This document shows, in pieces, positions 24,564 through 33,547 of a stretch of 43,497 nt of DNA. The DNA comes from UBA1724 sp963611685 (GTDB lineage Bacteria > Verrucomicrobiota > Lentisphaeria > Oligosphaerales > Oligosphaeraceae), in NCBI GenBank assembly GCA_963611685.1, contig CAVDSU010000007.1, positions 1 to 43,497 on the forward strand. The letters run 5' to 3'. Under the pieces are notes generated by a model. It saw nothing but the letters and a program-made list of their open reading frames with translations. It searched no databases and was not told where the DNA came from. A program made the position numbers and the translations under genes. Each line of letters starts with the position of its first letter. Within the stretch, counting starts at the first letter, position 1.

Positions 24564-24830
24564 CTACTTCACGCTCCTCTGCTGGTGCTCCTTGGAAATC
24601 TCGAAAATGGTCTGATAGAGCGTTCGGATCGCATCGCCCTCCCCCGGCGCCAAGGCCGACAGGCGCTCCAGGACCACACGCTCCCGACCCGCATCCGTCA
24701 ACGGGACCCCCGACGACCTCTTCGCCGCCGCAATCTCCCCCATCAAGGACAACCGACGCACAAATAACTCCACCAGCTGCGAATCGATGGTGTCAATTTC
24801 CAAGCGAAGACCTTCTAGCGTGCTACTCAT
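24564..24830 (-). CDS. Chorismate mutase, AroQ (type II) fold
   Basis: An 88-residue all-helical protein converting chorismate to prephenate for Phe and Tyr synthesis. It shows the family pattern LRLEIDTIDSQLVELFVRRL (first helix with the catalytic Arg region), then MGEIAAAKRSSGVPLTDAGRE, and the C-terminal helix IRTLYQTIFEISKEHQ. The start at 24830 precedes the first helix; upstream codons to 24875 look like leader. It is the first gene of the long minus-strand chain to accC. The 255 bp upstream are filled with repeats, so no promoter could be assigned. Confidence 0.88.
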   Translation of the reverse strand: MSSTLEGLRLEIDTIDSQLVELFVRRLSLMGEIAAAKRSSGVPLTDAGRERVVLERLSALAPGEGDAIRTLYQTIFEISKEHQQRSVK

Positions 24831-25085
24831 GGGCAATGGGGGAATAGGAAATAGGAAAATGTGCAACTTGCACAATGAGCGTAAAGCGGAATGATACCGC
24901 CAGTAGGCGAAAGAGCCGCGCAGCGACCTTGTAACTAGCCACTGGCCCCTGAAGCCTAGCCACTCATTCAGGGGGCACGGGGGCGGCAGCCCCCGTCCTT
25001 TGGGAATGCTGCCGGCGAAGAGCCGTCCTGGGGGCTAACCGGGCTTTCGAAGCAGCACCTGCGCCGCCGATCCTGCCGTCAGGAG
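24831..25085. repeat. Composite intergenic repeat (copy 3, inverted) plus REP-like palindrome
   Basis: 24898-24964 is the inverted counterpart of modules at 11661-11729 and 35985-36056: the CCGCC...GGCG hairpin, AAGAGCCGCGCAGCGACCTT, and TAACTAGCCACT/CTAGCCACT iterations. 24971-25003 is a copy of the palindrome GGGGGC...GCCCCC followed by GTCCTTTGGG. A GTGCAACTTGCAC hairpin is at 24860-24872. No gene is seen. Confidence 0.75.
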
Positions 25086-26696
25086 TTAACTCCGCCGGAA
25101 GAACTCCGCCGCCTTGTGCTGATTTTCGGGGGTCGCCAAGACGGTGATGGCGTCGTCGTGCTTCAGGATGGTGGCGCCGCGGGGGACGAGCCATCCGCCC
25201 TTTCGGCCGATCATGACGATGAAGACGTCCTTCGGCAGATTGATTTCGCGGATGGGCTTTCCGTCCAGGGGGCTCCCGGCGGGAATCACGTAGGTCGCGG
25301 GGTCGTTGTGGTTCAGGTCGTCGGGATTCTGGGAGGCGTCGGTGGCGTTTTCTCCCGGCGAGATGACCTGGTCGAAGGAGATGGGCGGCGACGGCAGGGT
25401 CTTGAGGGGGGAGTCCAGCTTCAGGAGCCGTGCCAGGGGCATGATGGTGAAGCTCTGGAGGACGACGGAGAGCAGGACCATGCAGAAGACCAGGTTGAAG
25501 ATCAGGGCATAGACGCTGGTGGAGCCGATCATGAGGGCGTCCTTGCCGTCCCCGGCGACCGCCAGGAGCATGGGGAAGGTGGCCAGCATAATGGGTGCGC
25601 CTCCGCGCAGTCCGACCCAGCTGACCAGCGTCTTCGCGCGCCAGGAGTATCCGCTGCCCGCCATGCAGAGCCAGACCGCCAGGGGCCGCGCCACGAACAT
25701 GAGGCAGATTCCCATGAGGAGCCCCAGCCACCAATACTGCGCGATGACGGCGGGGGTGGCCATGAAGCCCAGGATCGTGAAAAGGATCACCTGCATGAGC
25801 CATCCCAGCGCGTCGGAGAAGCGCGAGAAGCCATTTCGGAAGACGAAGCGCCGGGAGCCCATGGTGACGCCGCCGGCGTAGGCGGCCATGAAGCCATTGG
25901 CGCCCAGGGCGTCGGGGAGCGCGTAGAGCAGGAAGACCACCGCCACGCCCAGCACATAGTAGAGTCCGTCGTAGTCCAGATGGAGGTGGTTGAAGAGCCA
26001 GACCGCGCACCAGGCGACGCCCACGCCCAGGAGCACTCCGCCGCCCATCTTGTAGAGGAATTCGGGGAGGACCCAGAGAAGCTCCCTGGCGGGCAGTCCA
26101 TCGCCCGCCTGCATCGCCACGCAGAGGCTCAGGCAGAAGAGCGTAAGGAAGGTCGCCATGGGGTCATTGGAGCCCGATTCGTACTCCAGGAGGGGTTTTA
26201 GGGAGCCCTTCAGGGAGATCCTCTTGCTGCGGAGGATGGAGAAGACCGCGCTGGCGTCGGTGGAGGAGATGATGGCGCCGAAGAGGAGGCACTGCGGCCA
26301 GAGGTCGCCGTGTCCCGCGCAGAGCGCCACCAGGTAGGCCAGTCCTCCCAACAGCAGGGTCGTCAGGAAGACTCCCAGCGTAGAGAGGATGGTGCCCGTC
26401 TTCAGGACCCTCCGGATGTCGTCCAAGGAGGAATCCAGTCCTCCCGAGAACAGGATGAACGCCAATGCCACCGTGCCGATGAGATTCGCGTGCCGCCAGG
26501 GGAGCTGGTCGGTGACCAGTTGCCCCGCAGGCGACAGCGCGTCGCTCAACAGGTGCATCGCCATTCCGATGAGGAGGAATACGAGCAATCCGGGCATGCT
26601 GAAGTGGCTGGAGACCTTGCTGAAGCAGACGCAGCCGATGATGAGCAGTCCGGCGACCAGGAGGAGGAGGGTAAGATTGTCGTAGACCTGGAGCAT
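25086..26696 (-). CDS. CPA1-type potassium/sodium:proton antiporter with TrkA-C domain
   Basis: A 536-residue inner-membrane antiporter of the NhaP2 (CvrA) type. About 12-13 helices cover residues 1-410, including SSTDASAVFSILR with the conserved Asp of the transport site and FLTLFCLSLC after GSNDPMAT. A cytoplasmic TrkA-C-like domain (about 465-536, YVIPAGSPLDGKPIREINLP) could sense a small ligand. The ATG at 26696 is 42 bp after the V-ATPase subunit K stop, so it is probably the last gene of that operon. Ion (K+ or Na+) is inferred only from the family. Confidence 0.85.
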   Translation of the reverse strand: MLQVYDNLTLLLLVAGLLIIGCVCFSKVSSHFSMPGLLVFLLIGMAMHLLSDALSPAGQLVTDQLPWRHANLIGTVALAFILFSGGLDSSLDDIRRVLKTGTILSTLGVFLTTLLLGGLAYLVALCAGHGDLWPQCLLFGAIISSTDASAVFSILRSKRISLKGSLKPLLEYESGSNDPMATFLTLFCLSLCVAMQAGDGLPARELLWVLPEFLYKMGGGVLLGVGVAWCAVWLFNHLHLDYDGLYYVLGVAVVFLLYALPDALGANGFMAAYAGGVTMGSRRFVFRNGFSRFSDALGWLMQVILFTILGFMATPAVIAQYWWLGLLMGICLMFVARPLAVWLCMAGSGYSWRAKTLVSWVGLRGGAPIMLATFPMLLAVAGDGKDALMIGSTSVYALIFNLVFCMVLLSVVLQSFTIMPLARLLKLDSPLKTLPSPPISFDQVISPGENATDASQNPDDLNHNDPATYVIPAGSPLDGKPIREINLPKDVFIVMIGRKGGWLVPRGATILKHDDAITVLATPENQHKAAEFFRRS

Positions 26697-26738
26697 AGGA
26701 GGCGATGGAGGCGGTTCTACGGGAGGCGGGGGTCTAGC

Positions 26739-27206
26739 CTAGAGGAGTCCCTTGACGTTGTTGAGGAACATCATGCAGAAGACCATGGCGAAGATGGCGA
26801 TGGTCTCGACGACGCCCAGCACGATCAGGTCATTGGCGAAGCCCTGTCCGGTTTCGCTGAAGGAATCGCAGGCGCCGGCGGCGGCGCGGCCCTGGTAGAT
26901 GGCGCTGGCGCCGATGGCCAGTCCGCCCAGGGCGCCCACGCCCAGTGCGGAGGGCCAGAGTTCGGGGGTCAGTCCCAGGATCTGGAGCATGAGGATCAGT
27001 CCGTAGATGGTCTGGGTCATGGCGACGCCGGAGAAGATGGTGAGCTGGAAGGGCGCGGGCTTTCCCTGGACATAGCAGCGTTTCCAGCTGCCGATGGCGC
27101 CGGCGGCGGCCATTCCGCAGCCAATGGCGGAGCCCACGGCGGAGAAGCCGAAGGCGGCGATGGCGCCCAGGCCAACCAGGGCCTTGGCAGTAGTGATCTC
27201 GAGCAT
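26739..27206 (-). CDS. atpK: V-type ATPase subunit K (membrane rotor proteolipid)
   Basis: A 155-residue, four-helix proteolipid of the rotor ring, formed from two fused helical hairpins. One carboxylate remains per four helices: Glu134 in GVVETIAIF; the first hairpin has Gln65. Thr64, Gln65, Gln105 and Glu134 correspond to Thr64, Gln65, Gln110 and Glu139 of E. hirae NtpK, which bind Na+. The ring is therefore likely Na+-coupled. The upstream GGAGGTACC region gives a good ribosome binding site. Followed by the antiporter gene after 42 bp, preceded by subunit I after 90 bp. Confidence 0.93.
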   Translation of the reverse strand: MLEITTAKALVGLGAIAAFGFSAVGSAIGCGMAAAGAIGSWKRCYVQGKPAPFQLTIFSGVAMTQTIYGLILMLQILGLTPELWPSALGVGALGGLAIGASAIYQGRAAAGACDSFSETGQGFANDLIVLGVVETIAIFAMVFCMMFLNNVKGLL

Positions 27207-27296
27207 GTTGGTACCTCCTTTCTTTGGAGTTTGGGAGAGGGTTGGGAATTTTGAACGAACGAGGGAAGGAAAGGGTATGTGTGCGGCGTACCGGCT

Positions 27297-29144
27297 TTAC
27301 TGGAAGGGATGGTAGGGCCTTCCGCCCCACTCCACGCCGATGTGCCCAGAGAATTCCAGGGTATTGAGTCGGATGCCGTGGACCAGGACGCTCATGAGCG
27401 CCATGCAGATGTTCAGGGCGTGTCCGGCCAGCACAATGAGGAGTCCGACGGGCAGCAGCCAGTGGTTCCCCCTCCAGAGCATGGCGCACATGTCGTTGAA
27501 GGCCTGTGCGATGTAGAGGCTGGAGAGTCCCACTGCGTAGAGTCGGATGTAGCTGAGCAAATCGCTGATGGAGTTAATGAAGGTGAAGGGGGAGTAGATC
27601 ACGTCGCCCACATTGTTCCACTGGATGGAGAAGAGGAGGATGAGGACGGTTCCCACGGCGTACATCGCCCCTGGGACGGCGAAGTCGTGGAAGGCGTTGT
27701 CGATGAGGAGGCACTTCACCGTGAAGAAATTCGCCCACAGGAAGATGGCCCATCCAAGATTTCCCAGCCGTCCCCGCCAGGTATGCGAGAGCGGGATCTT
27801 CCAGAGGTGTCCCAGCGAGAGATGTATGGCTGCCAGGAAGAAGCAGAAGAGCTGTACATTGAGCTGTCCGCGGTTGTTCTGCGGGTCGGTGAACCAATGG
27901 AGTCCTCCCCAGGAGAACCCCAGCCAGTTTCCGGTGAGGGCGCCCCAGGCGAAGATGCAGAGGGACATAAAGAGGAAGAGCTTCAGCGGAGGCAGGAAGG
28001 CCTTTGCTGCGGGATCCTCCTTTCCCTTCTTGTGGAAATGGAGGATTCCCCAGAGGGAGAGACCGGCGAAGAGGACGCCGTATCCGGCGTCGCCCACCAG
28101 CATTCCGCAGAAGATGGAGAGGAAGATCATGACGGCCACGGAGATGTCCACTTCGTTGTAGCCGGGGAGAATGCCGATGAAGTCCAGCACCACCTTCGCC
28201 ATCTCCAGGTGCTTCGGCATCTGGAGGCTGGTGGGGACCTGGGGGTCGTCGGGAGCGACCTCCTCGTAGCGGATGGCCCAGCCATTCTCATGGGCCGCCA
28301 AGCGCAGGGCGTCCAGGCGGCATTCGGGAACATATCCCTGGAGGTAGCACAGGGCCTTTCCGGCACGCCCCATGCCGTCCCGAACCGTGAAGAACTCCAG
28401 CTCCCGCTCCAAGCGCGACTGCTCCTTCTTCAACAACGGGAGATCCCTCAGCGCGCGGGCGGCGAGTGCCTCGCGGACGGAAGAAAGCCTCTGTTCCAGG
28501 GCGGCAAGGCGGTTTTCCAGGGCGGCCAGGTCGGTGCCCTGGGAGAATTGGAGGGGCGCGTAGGGGAGATCCCCCAGGGCGAAGGGCGCCAGCACCAACG
28601 CGTAGGCCTTCCCCTCTTCCCGATGGCAGACGAACTCCTGGGCGCCTTCCCGCTTTCCCGCCCAGGCCGCCAGCCACCCGGCGGTCTCCTTGCGGTCAGG
28701 ACGGACAATCAACGCACCATTCCAGCCGCACCGCGCCAGACGGTCCAGCAACTCCTGCCGGAAATGTCCCCAGGGACGCAGTTCCCGGATGCCCTTGCAC
28801 AGGCGCTCGCGCTCCGCCTCCAAACGCCGCAATTCGCCGAATTCCTCCAGGCACGCCTTCCGGCAACGCCGGCAGGCGCCCTCGTCAACCGACGCGGAAT
28901 CCGCCACCACAGCGGCGGCGCTCTCCTTCGGGGCGGACTTCTTGGCGTCTTTCCGGAGGGTTTCCAGGAAGAGGAGGAGCTTTTCCAGCTCGTCCTTCTT
29001 CTCCAGCACCTCCTGTCGCCGGCGGGAATCGGGCTCCTGCTGGTGGATGGCGTGGACGCTGGCCAGCTTCCGGAGGGCCAGGAGCGACTTCTCCTGGTCC
29101 ACCGCGCAGCATACCACCGTGGCTTTCTTCATTTTCTGGATCAT
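27297..29144 (-). CDS. atpI: V-type ATPase subunit I (a-type stator)
   Basis: A 615-residue stator subunit forming the ion half-channels. The cytoplasmic N-terminal half (1-320) has coiled-coil segments (for example LEKLLLFLETLRKDAKK and LENRLAALEQRLSSVRE). The C-terminal half has about seven helices, beginning at VMIFLSIFCGMLVGDAGYG and including the IRLYAVGLSSLYIAQAF helix that carries the channel Arg. The ATG at 29144 overlaps the subunit D stop as ATGA, a sign of translational coupling. Subunit K follows after 90 bp. Confidence 0.93.
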   Translation of the reverse strand: MIQKMKKATVVCCAVDQEKSLLALRKLASVHAIHQQEPDSRRRQEVLEKKDELEKLLLFLETLRKDAKKSAPKESAAAVVADSASVDEGACRRCRKACLEEFGELRRLEAERERLCKGIRELRPWGHFRQELLDRLARCGWNGALIVRPDRKETAGWLAAWAGKREGAQEFVCHREEGKAYALVLAPFALGDLPYAPLQFSQGTDLAALENRLAALEQRLSSVREALAARALRDLPLLKKEQSRLERELEFFTVRDGMGRAGKALCYLQGYVPECRLDALRLAAHENGWAIRYEEVAPDDPQVPTSLQMPKHLEMAKVVLDFIGILPGYNEVDISVAVMIFLSIFCGMLVGDAGYGVLFAGLSLWGILHFHKKGKEDPAAKAFLPPLKLFLFMSLCIFAWGALTGNWLGFSWGGLHWFTDPQNNRGQLNVQLFCFFLAAIHLSLGHLWKIPLSHTWRGRLGNLGWAIFLWANFFTVKCLLIDNAFHDFAVPGAMYAVGTVLILLFSIQWNNVGDVIYSPFTFINSISDLLSYIRLYAVGLSSLYIAQAFNDMCAMLWRGNHWLLPVGLLIVLAGHALNICMALMSVLVHGIRLNTLEFSGHIGVEWGGRPYHPFQ

Positions 29145-29752
29145 TGCACTTCCGCGTCCCGTGCCTGGCACTTGCTCTTGGCAATCTTGGAACGTCCAAC
29201 GGAGTTGGTCTGCTGATCGCCGATGTAGATGTTGATGCGGCGGATGTTCTCCTGGGCCTCAGGGATCATCACCTTTTCGAAGAGATTCACGCGCTGGGTG
29301 ACCACGCGGAGCTCCTGCTCCAGGCGGGAGAGCTGTTCCCGCATGAGGCGCAGACGGAGGCGCAGCTCGGTCTGCGCGGCCACCATGTCCAGCGCGTCGT
29401 CGAGCCAGAGGGGCGTGGTGAGCAGATCCACTGCCTGGCGCCTCCACTCCAGCTCCTTGTGGACCGGGATGTCGATGCCGTCCACATTCCGCTCGGCCAC
29501 GCGCCAGGCGGCGATGGTGGCCGAGGAGAGCGCCTCCTGGGGGCAGTCCGCGAAGAGCCGGAGATCCGCGGCGTGGTCGGCGGTCTCCCGGCGATCCCGT
29601 TCCTCCAGCTCGGCGAGCTCCTCCTTCGCCTGCCGCACGGAGCTCTGCAGCTGCAGCTTCTTGAGCTGCAGGGTCGGCAGATACCGCTGGAAGCGCTTCA
29701 GGTCGTCGCGCTGGTGCTTCAGCTCATTCTTGGTCAGCTTGATCTTCGCCAT
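29141..29752 (-). CDS. atpD: V-type ATPase subunit D (central stalk)
   Basis: A 203-residue, almost wholly helical protein: the rotating shaft that links the A3B3 head to the rotor. It starts MAKIKLTKNELKHQRDDLKR, with long amphipathic helices at 1-65 and 125-175, and ends with the family region RRINIYIGDQQTNSVGRSKI before a short basic tail. It starts 4 bp after the subunit B stop and overlaps subunit I by 4 bp. Confidence 0.92.
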   Translation of the reverse strand: MAKIKLTKNELKHQRDDLKRFQRYLPTLQLKKLQLQSSVRQAKEELAELEERDRRETADHAADLRLFADCPQEALSSATIAAWRVAERNVDGIDIPVHKELEWRRQAVDLLTTPLWLDDALDMVAAQTELRLRLRLMREQLSRLEQELRVVTQRVNLFEKVMIPEAQENIRRINIYIGDQQTNSVGRSKIAKSKCQARDAEVQ

Positions 29753-29756
29753 GGGA

Positions 29757-31094
29757 CTACTTCTCCCCGGCGGCGGCGCCCTCGGCGCTCTTGGCCGCGG
29801 GCCAGAACTTCCGGAGCATCTCGGACTTCACGCCGGTCTCGGAGGGCTCGAAGCACTGCCCCAGAATCCACCAGCCCAAATCCAGCGCCTTCTCCAACGG
29901 GATGTTCACCTTCAGGTCCATCATCCGCGTCTCAAAGAGCTCGCCGTATTTCAGGAGCTTCCGGTCCCAGTCGGACATGCGGAAGCCCATGGACTGCTTC
30001 TCCAGGGTCTCGCGATACTGCGCGAAGAGTCGGATCATGGTATCCATGAGGGTCCGGTGGTCCTCGCGGGTCTCCTTGTTGACATTCTGCTTGAGTCGGG
30101 AGAGGGAGCCGAAGGGCTCGATGTGTCCGCCGGTCAGGTAGAACTGCCCCTCGGTGATGTATCCGGTGTTGTCGGGAACGGGGTGCGTCACGTCATCGCC
30201 GGGCATGGTGGTGACGGCCAGGATGGTGATGGAGCCGGCGTTCTCGCCCTTGAACTGCACCGCCTTTTCGTAGCGGGAGGCCAGCTGGCTGTAGAGGTCG
30301 CCGGGATATCCGCGGTTGGAGGGGATCTGCTCCATGGTGATGGCGATCTCCTTGAGGGCGTCGGCGAAGTTGGTCATGTCGGTGAGCAGGCAGAGGACCT
30401 TCTTGCCTTTCTGGACCGCGAAGTATTCCGCGGTGGCCAGCGCCATGTCGGGGACCAGCGTGCATTCCACGGTGGGATCCGCTGCGGTGTGGACGAAGAG
30501 GACGGCGCGGGAGAGTGCGCCGTGTTCGTCAAGGGTGTTCTTGAGGGTCAGGTAGTCGTCGTGCTTCAGGCCCATTCCGCCCAGCACGATGACATCCACC
30601 TCGGCCTGCATGGCAATGCGCGCCAGGAGCTCATTGTAGGGCTCGCCGGGGATGGAGAAGATCGGCAGCTTCTGGCTTTCCACCAGGGTATTGAAGATGT
30701 CGATCATGGGGATTCCCGTGCGGATCATCTTCTTGGGGATCACGCGGCGTGCGGGGTTGACGGAGGGTCCGCCGATCTCGACCATGTTCTCGGTGAGGGC
30801 GGGCCCGCCGTCGCGGGGGGAGCCATTGCCGGTGAAGACGCGTCCCAGCAGGTCGTCGCAAGCGGAGACCTGCATCTGCCGGCCCAGGAAGCGGACTTGG
30901 GAGTCGGTGGAGATGCCGCGGGCGCCGGCAAAGACCTGCAGGGAGACCCGCCGGCCGTCCAGGCGGATGACCTGCGCCAGGGAGCTGCGCTCGCCGCTGC
31001 GGACCTCGGCCAGCTCGGAGTTGGAGACGTCGTCGGCCTCCAGGGTGATCACGTTTCCGCTGATCTGCAGAATCTTGTGGTAGATCTTTCTCAT
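29757..31094 (-). CDS. atpB: V-type ATPase subunit B
   Basis: A 445-residue non-catalytic nucleotide-binding-fold subunit of the A3B3 head. N-terminal beta-barrel 1-75, central domain with GGPSVNPARRVIPKKMIRTG and LPIFSIPGEPYNELLARIA, where the P-loop is degenerate as expected for B subunits, and LLTDMTNFADALKEIA and SRGYPG-like SNRGYPGDLYSQLASRYE further on. It begins 15 bp after the subunit A stop; subunit D follows at 4 bp. Confidence 0.95.
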   Translation of the reverse strand: MRKIYHKILQISGNVITLEADDVSNSELAEVRSGERSSLAQVIRLDGRRVSLQVFAGARGISTDSQVRFLGRQMQVSACDDLLGRVFTGNGSPRDGGPALTENMVEIGGPSVNPARRVIPKKMIRTGIPMIDIFNTLVESQKLPIFSIPGEPYNELLARIAMQAEVDVIVLGGMGLKHDDYLTLKNTLDEHGALSRAVLFVHTAADPTVECTLVPDMALATAEYFAVQKGKKVLCLLTDMTNFADALKEIAITMEQIPSNRGYPGDLYSQLASRYEKAVQFKGENAGSITILAVTTMPGDDVTHPVPDNTGYITEGQFYLTGGHIEPFGSLSRLKQNVNKETREDHRTLMDTMIRLFAQYRETLEKQSMGFRMSDWDRKLLKYGELFETRMMDLKVNIPLEKALDLGWWILGQCFEPSETGVKSEMLRKFWPAAKSAEGAAAGEK

Positions 31095-31109
31095 GGCAGT
31101 CGGTGCTCC

Positions 31110-32840
31110 TTACGCTTCGGCCAGCATGGCATCCAGGCGCTTCTCTTGTTCGGCGAATTCGGGGGATTCCCAGGCAGCGAAGTTCCAGTCCAGGAAGATC
31201 TGTCGGAGATCGGCGAAGTACTTTCGGGCCTCGTCCTTGTCGCCGAAGGAGAAGGTCTTTCGGAGGATCTTGTCCAGCTTTTGGAAGACGTATTGCTGGC
31301 GCTTGGCGGTGCAGCTGCTGTCGACCTTGTCGAAGGTGTCCTGCTGGAGGTATACCGCGTCGAGGAATTCGCTCTTGAGGTAGGTAACGAAGTCGGTGAT
31401 GGGGGTGCCCTCCTCGCCAATGACCTTCATCATCTGCTCGACCTCGTTGCCCGAACGCAAGACCTGCCGCGCATTGGCGACCTGCTCGGACGCCACCGCG
31501 CCGGCGTATTTGCTCCAGGAATCCAGGGGATGGATGGCGGGATAGCGGCGGGCATTGGCGCGGTTGCGGGAGAGCGCCAGGAAGGCGCCCACCACCTTCA
31601 GGGTCGCCTGGGTCACGGGCTCCTCGAAGTTGCCGCCGGCGGGAGAGACCGCGCCGCAGATGGTGACGGAGCCCTTCTCGCCGGAGTTCAGACGCACCAG
31701 TCCGGCGCGCTCGTAGAAGCTCGCCACCAGGGATTCCAGATAGGCGGGGAAGGCCTCTTCGCCGGGAATCTCCTCCAGACGGCCGGATTCCTCGCGCAGC
31801 GCCTGCGCCCAGCGGCTGGTGGAGTCCGCCAGCAGCAGCACATTGAGTCCCATCTGGCGGTAGTATTCGGCCAGGGTGGCGCTGGTGTAGATGGAGGACT
31901 CGCGGGAGGCCACGGGCATGGAGCTGGTGTTGCAGATGATGATGGTGCGGTCGATCAGCTTTCGGCCGGTGCGCGGGTCTTCCAGCACGGGGAACTCCTG
32001 GAGGATCTCCACCACCTCGCCCGCACGCTCGCCAACGGCGGCCACAATGACGATGTCCGCCTCGCTGCGCTGGGAGAGGGAGTGCTGCAGAACGGTCTTT
32101 CCGGCGCCGAAGGGCCCGGGGGTGCAGAAGGTGCCGCCCTTTGCCACGGGGAAGAAGGTGTCGATGGTGCGCACCTGGGTGATCATGGGCTCCGTGGGAA
32201 GGAGCTTCTCGCGGTAGCAATTGATGGGCACGCGGACAGGCCAGGTCTGCACCATGGTGATCTCGCGCTCCTCGCCATTCTCGCCCACCGCCTTCGCCAC
32301 CACGGTGCGGATGGCGTAGTCGCCCTTCTCCGCAACCCAGGTCAGGCGCCAGGCGCCCTGCCAGCCAAAGGGCACCATGATCCGATGCTGGAAGACGCCC
32401 TCGGGCACCCAGCCCACGGCGTCGCCGGCAAAGACGTCGTCACCCGCCTTGGCAGTGGGAGTGAAGGTCCACAGGCGCTTCTCGTCCAGGGGATAGATGT
32501 AGGTGCCGCGCTTCAGGAAGAGGGACTCCTCGGCCAGACGCGGCAGCGGATTCTGGAGGCCGTCGAAGATCTGCGTGAGCAGTCCGGGCCCCAGCTCCAC
32601 GGAGAGCAGCTCGCCGGTGAATTCCACCGGGTCGCCCACCTTGATGCCGTTGGTGGACTCGAAGACCTGCAGGTCCGCCTGGTCACCACGCACACGGATG
32701 ACCTCACTCTTCAGACGCGCGCCGTCAGAGACCTGGATGAAGGCCACCTCGTTCTGGATCACGCTGGTGTCAAACGCCACGCTCACCAGGTTCCCGTTGA
32801 CGCCAGTCACCTGGCCTCGTTTCATTGCCGTATCGCTCAT
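31110..32840 (-). CDS. atpA: V-type ATPase catalytic subunit A
   Basis: A 576-residue catalytic subunit that hydrolyses (or makes) ATP. The V/A-type P-loop GPFGAGKTV, the arginine-rich AAVGERAGEVVEIL segment with the catalytic Glu, LLLADSTSRWAQALRE (Walker B) and SPAGGNFEEPVTQATLK are all present. The A-specific non-homologous region lies at about 110-190. The ATG at 32840 is chosen over 32891 because it starts the family sequence. The 109 bp upstream to DUF2764 are the longest internal gap of the operon. Confidence 0.96.
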   Translation of the reverse strand: MSDTAMKRGQVTGVNGNLVSVAFDTSVIQNEVAFIQVSDGARLKSEVIRVRGDQADLQVFESTNGIKVGDPVEFTGELLSVELGPGLLTQIFDGLQNPLPRLAEESLFLKRGTYIYPLDEKRLWTFTPTAKAGDDVFAGDAVGWVPEGVFQHRIMVPFGWQGAWRLTWVAEKGDYAIRTVVAKAVGENGEEREITMVQTWPVRVPINCYREKLLPTEPMITQVRTIDTFFPVAKGGTFCTPGPFGAGKTVLQHSLSQRSEADIVIVAAVGERAGEVVEILQEFPVLEDPRTGRKLIDRTIIICNTSSMPVASRESSIYTSATLAEYYRQMGLNVLLLADSTSRWAQALREESGRLEEIPGEEAFPAYLESLVASFYERAGLVRLNSGEKGSVTICGAVSPAGGNFEEPVTQATLKVVGAFLALSRNRANARRYPAIHPLDSWSKYAGAVASEQVANARQVLRSGNEVEQMMKVIGEEGTPITDFVTYLKSEFLDAVYLQQDTFDKVDSSCTAKRQQYVFQKLDKILRKTFSFGDKDEARKYFADLRQIFLDWNFAAWESPEFAEQEKRLDAMLAEA

Positions 32841-32949
32841 GGTTGCTTGTGTGGGGACGGAAAGATCGGGGGATGTACTCGAAAGGGGCATTGCGTCCAG
32901 ACGACATCATGATCTGGACGAAAAAAAGGAAAAGGGGGATAAGGCTACT

Positions 32950-33522
32950 CTACTCCTCCACGGTCTGGCGCCAGCGCGTGGCCTCTTCCAGGCGGTGGGC
33001 GACGGTCTCCTCGAAGACGCGGGTGCCCTCTTCCTGAGAGCGGCGGAGGCGTCCTTCCAGCAGGCGGAGCTTCAGGGCGTGGACCACCACGGCGCCAAAG
33101 GAGTATCCCGCCGCGAGGGAGAGTTCTTCCAGGTGGGACCACTGCAGAGCCTCCCAGGCCTCCTGCTTCTCCCAGAGGGTCTTCAGGGACAGCGCCTCCT
33201 CCAGGCGCCGGACATCGCCGGGCGCAATTTCCCGAGCGGGGCGCCAGTCGGCGGGGGTCTCCTGGTGGCGGCGTGCGGCGCGCCAGATGGCGGCGATCTG
33301 CGTCATGCACTCCATCCAGCGATCCCACTGCGCCAATTCCGGGGGCTCCGTGCGGATGACGCCGGGGATGCCCTGGAGGGTCAGCCCCTCCAGGAGCGCG
33401 TGCTCCTTTGGGGAGAGGGCGGCGGCGCAGGAGTCCAGGAAGGCCGAATAGGTGGTTGCGCCCTCCCCGGAGAGCTTCAATAGCGGGAGGGAGGAGAGCA
33501 GATAGATGAAGTCCGTGGCCAT
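32950..33522 (-). CDS. DUF2764 family protein of V-ATPase operons
   Basis: A 190-residue, mostly helical soluble protein beginning MATDFIYLLSSLPLLKLSGE. It matches the DUF2764 family, found between the E and A subunit genes in V-ATPase operons of Chlamydiae, Bacteroidetes and Spirochaetes. No enzyme motif is visible. It lies 25 bp after subunit E and 109 bp before subunit A. Because no subunit C, F or G gene is seen in this operon, a structural role in the stalk is plausible; this is inference from position. Confidence 0.8.
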   Translation of the reverse strand: MATDFIYLLSSLPLLKLSGEGATTYSAFLDSCAAALSPKEHALLEGLTLQGIPGVIRTEPPELAQWDRWMECMTQIAAIWRAARRHQETPADWRPAREIAPGDVRRLEEALSLKTLWEKQEAWEALQWSHLEELSLAAGYSFGAVVVHALKLRLLEGRLRRSQEEGTRVFEETVAHRLEEATRWRQTVEE

Positions 33523-33547
33523 GGCGGGGGTCTCCTAGTGCCGCGCG

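Noticed and set aside
29229..32912. A 1227-codon open frame on the plus strand
   Set aside because: It is antisense to V-ATPase subunits A, B and D, all with intact motifs. The translated sequence is a shadow of their codons.
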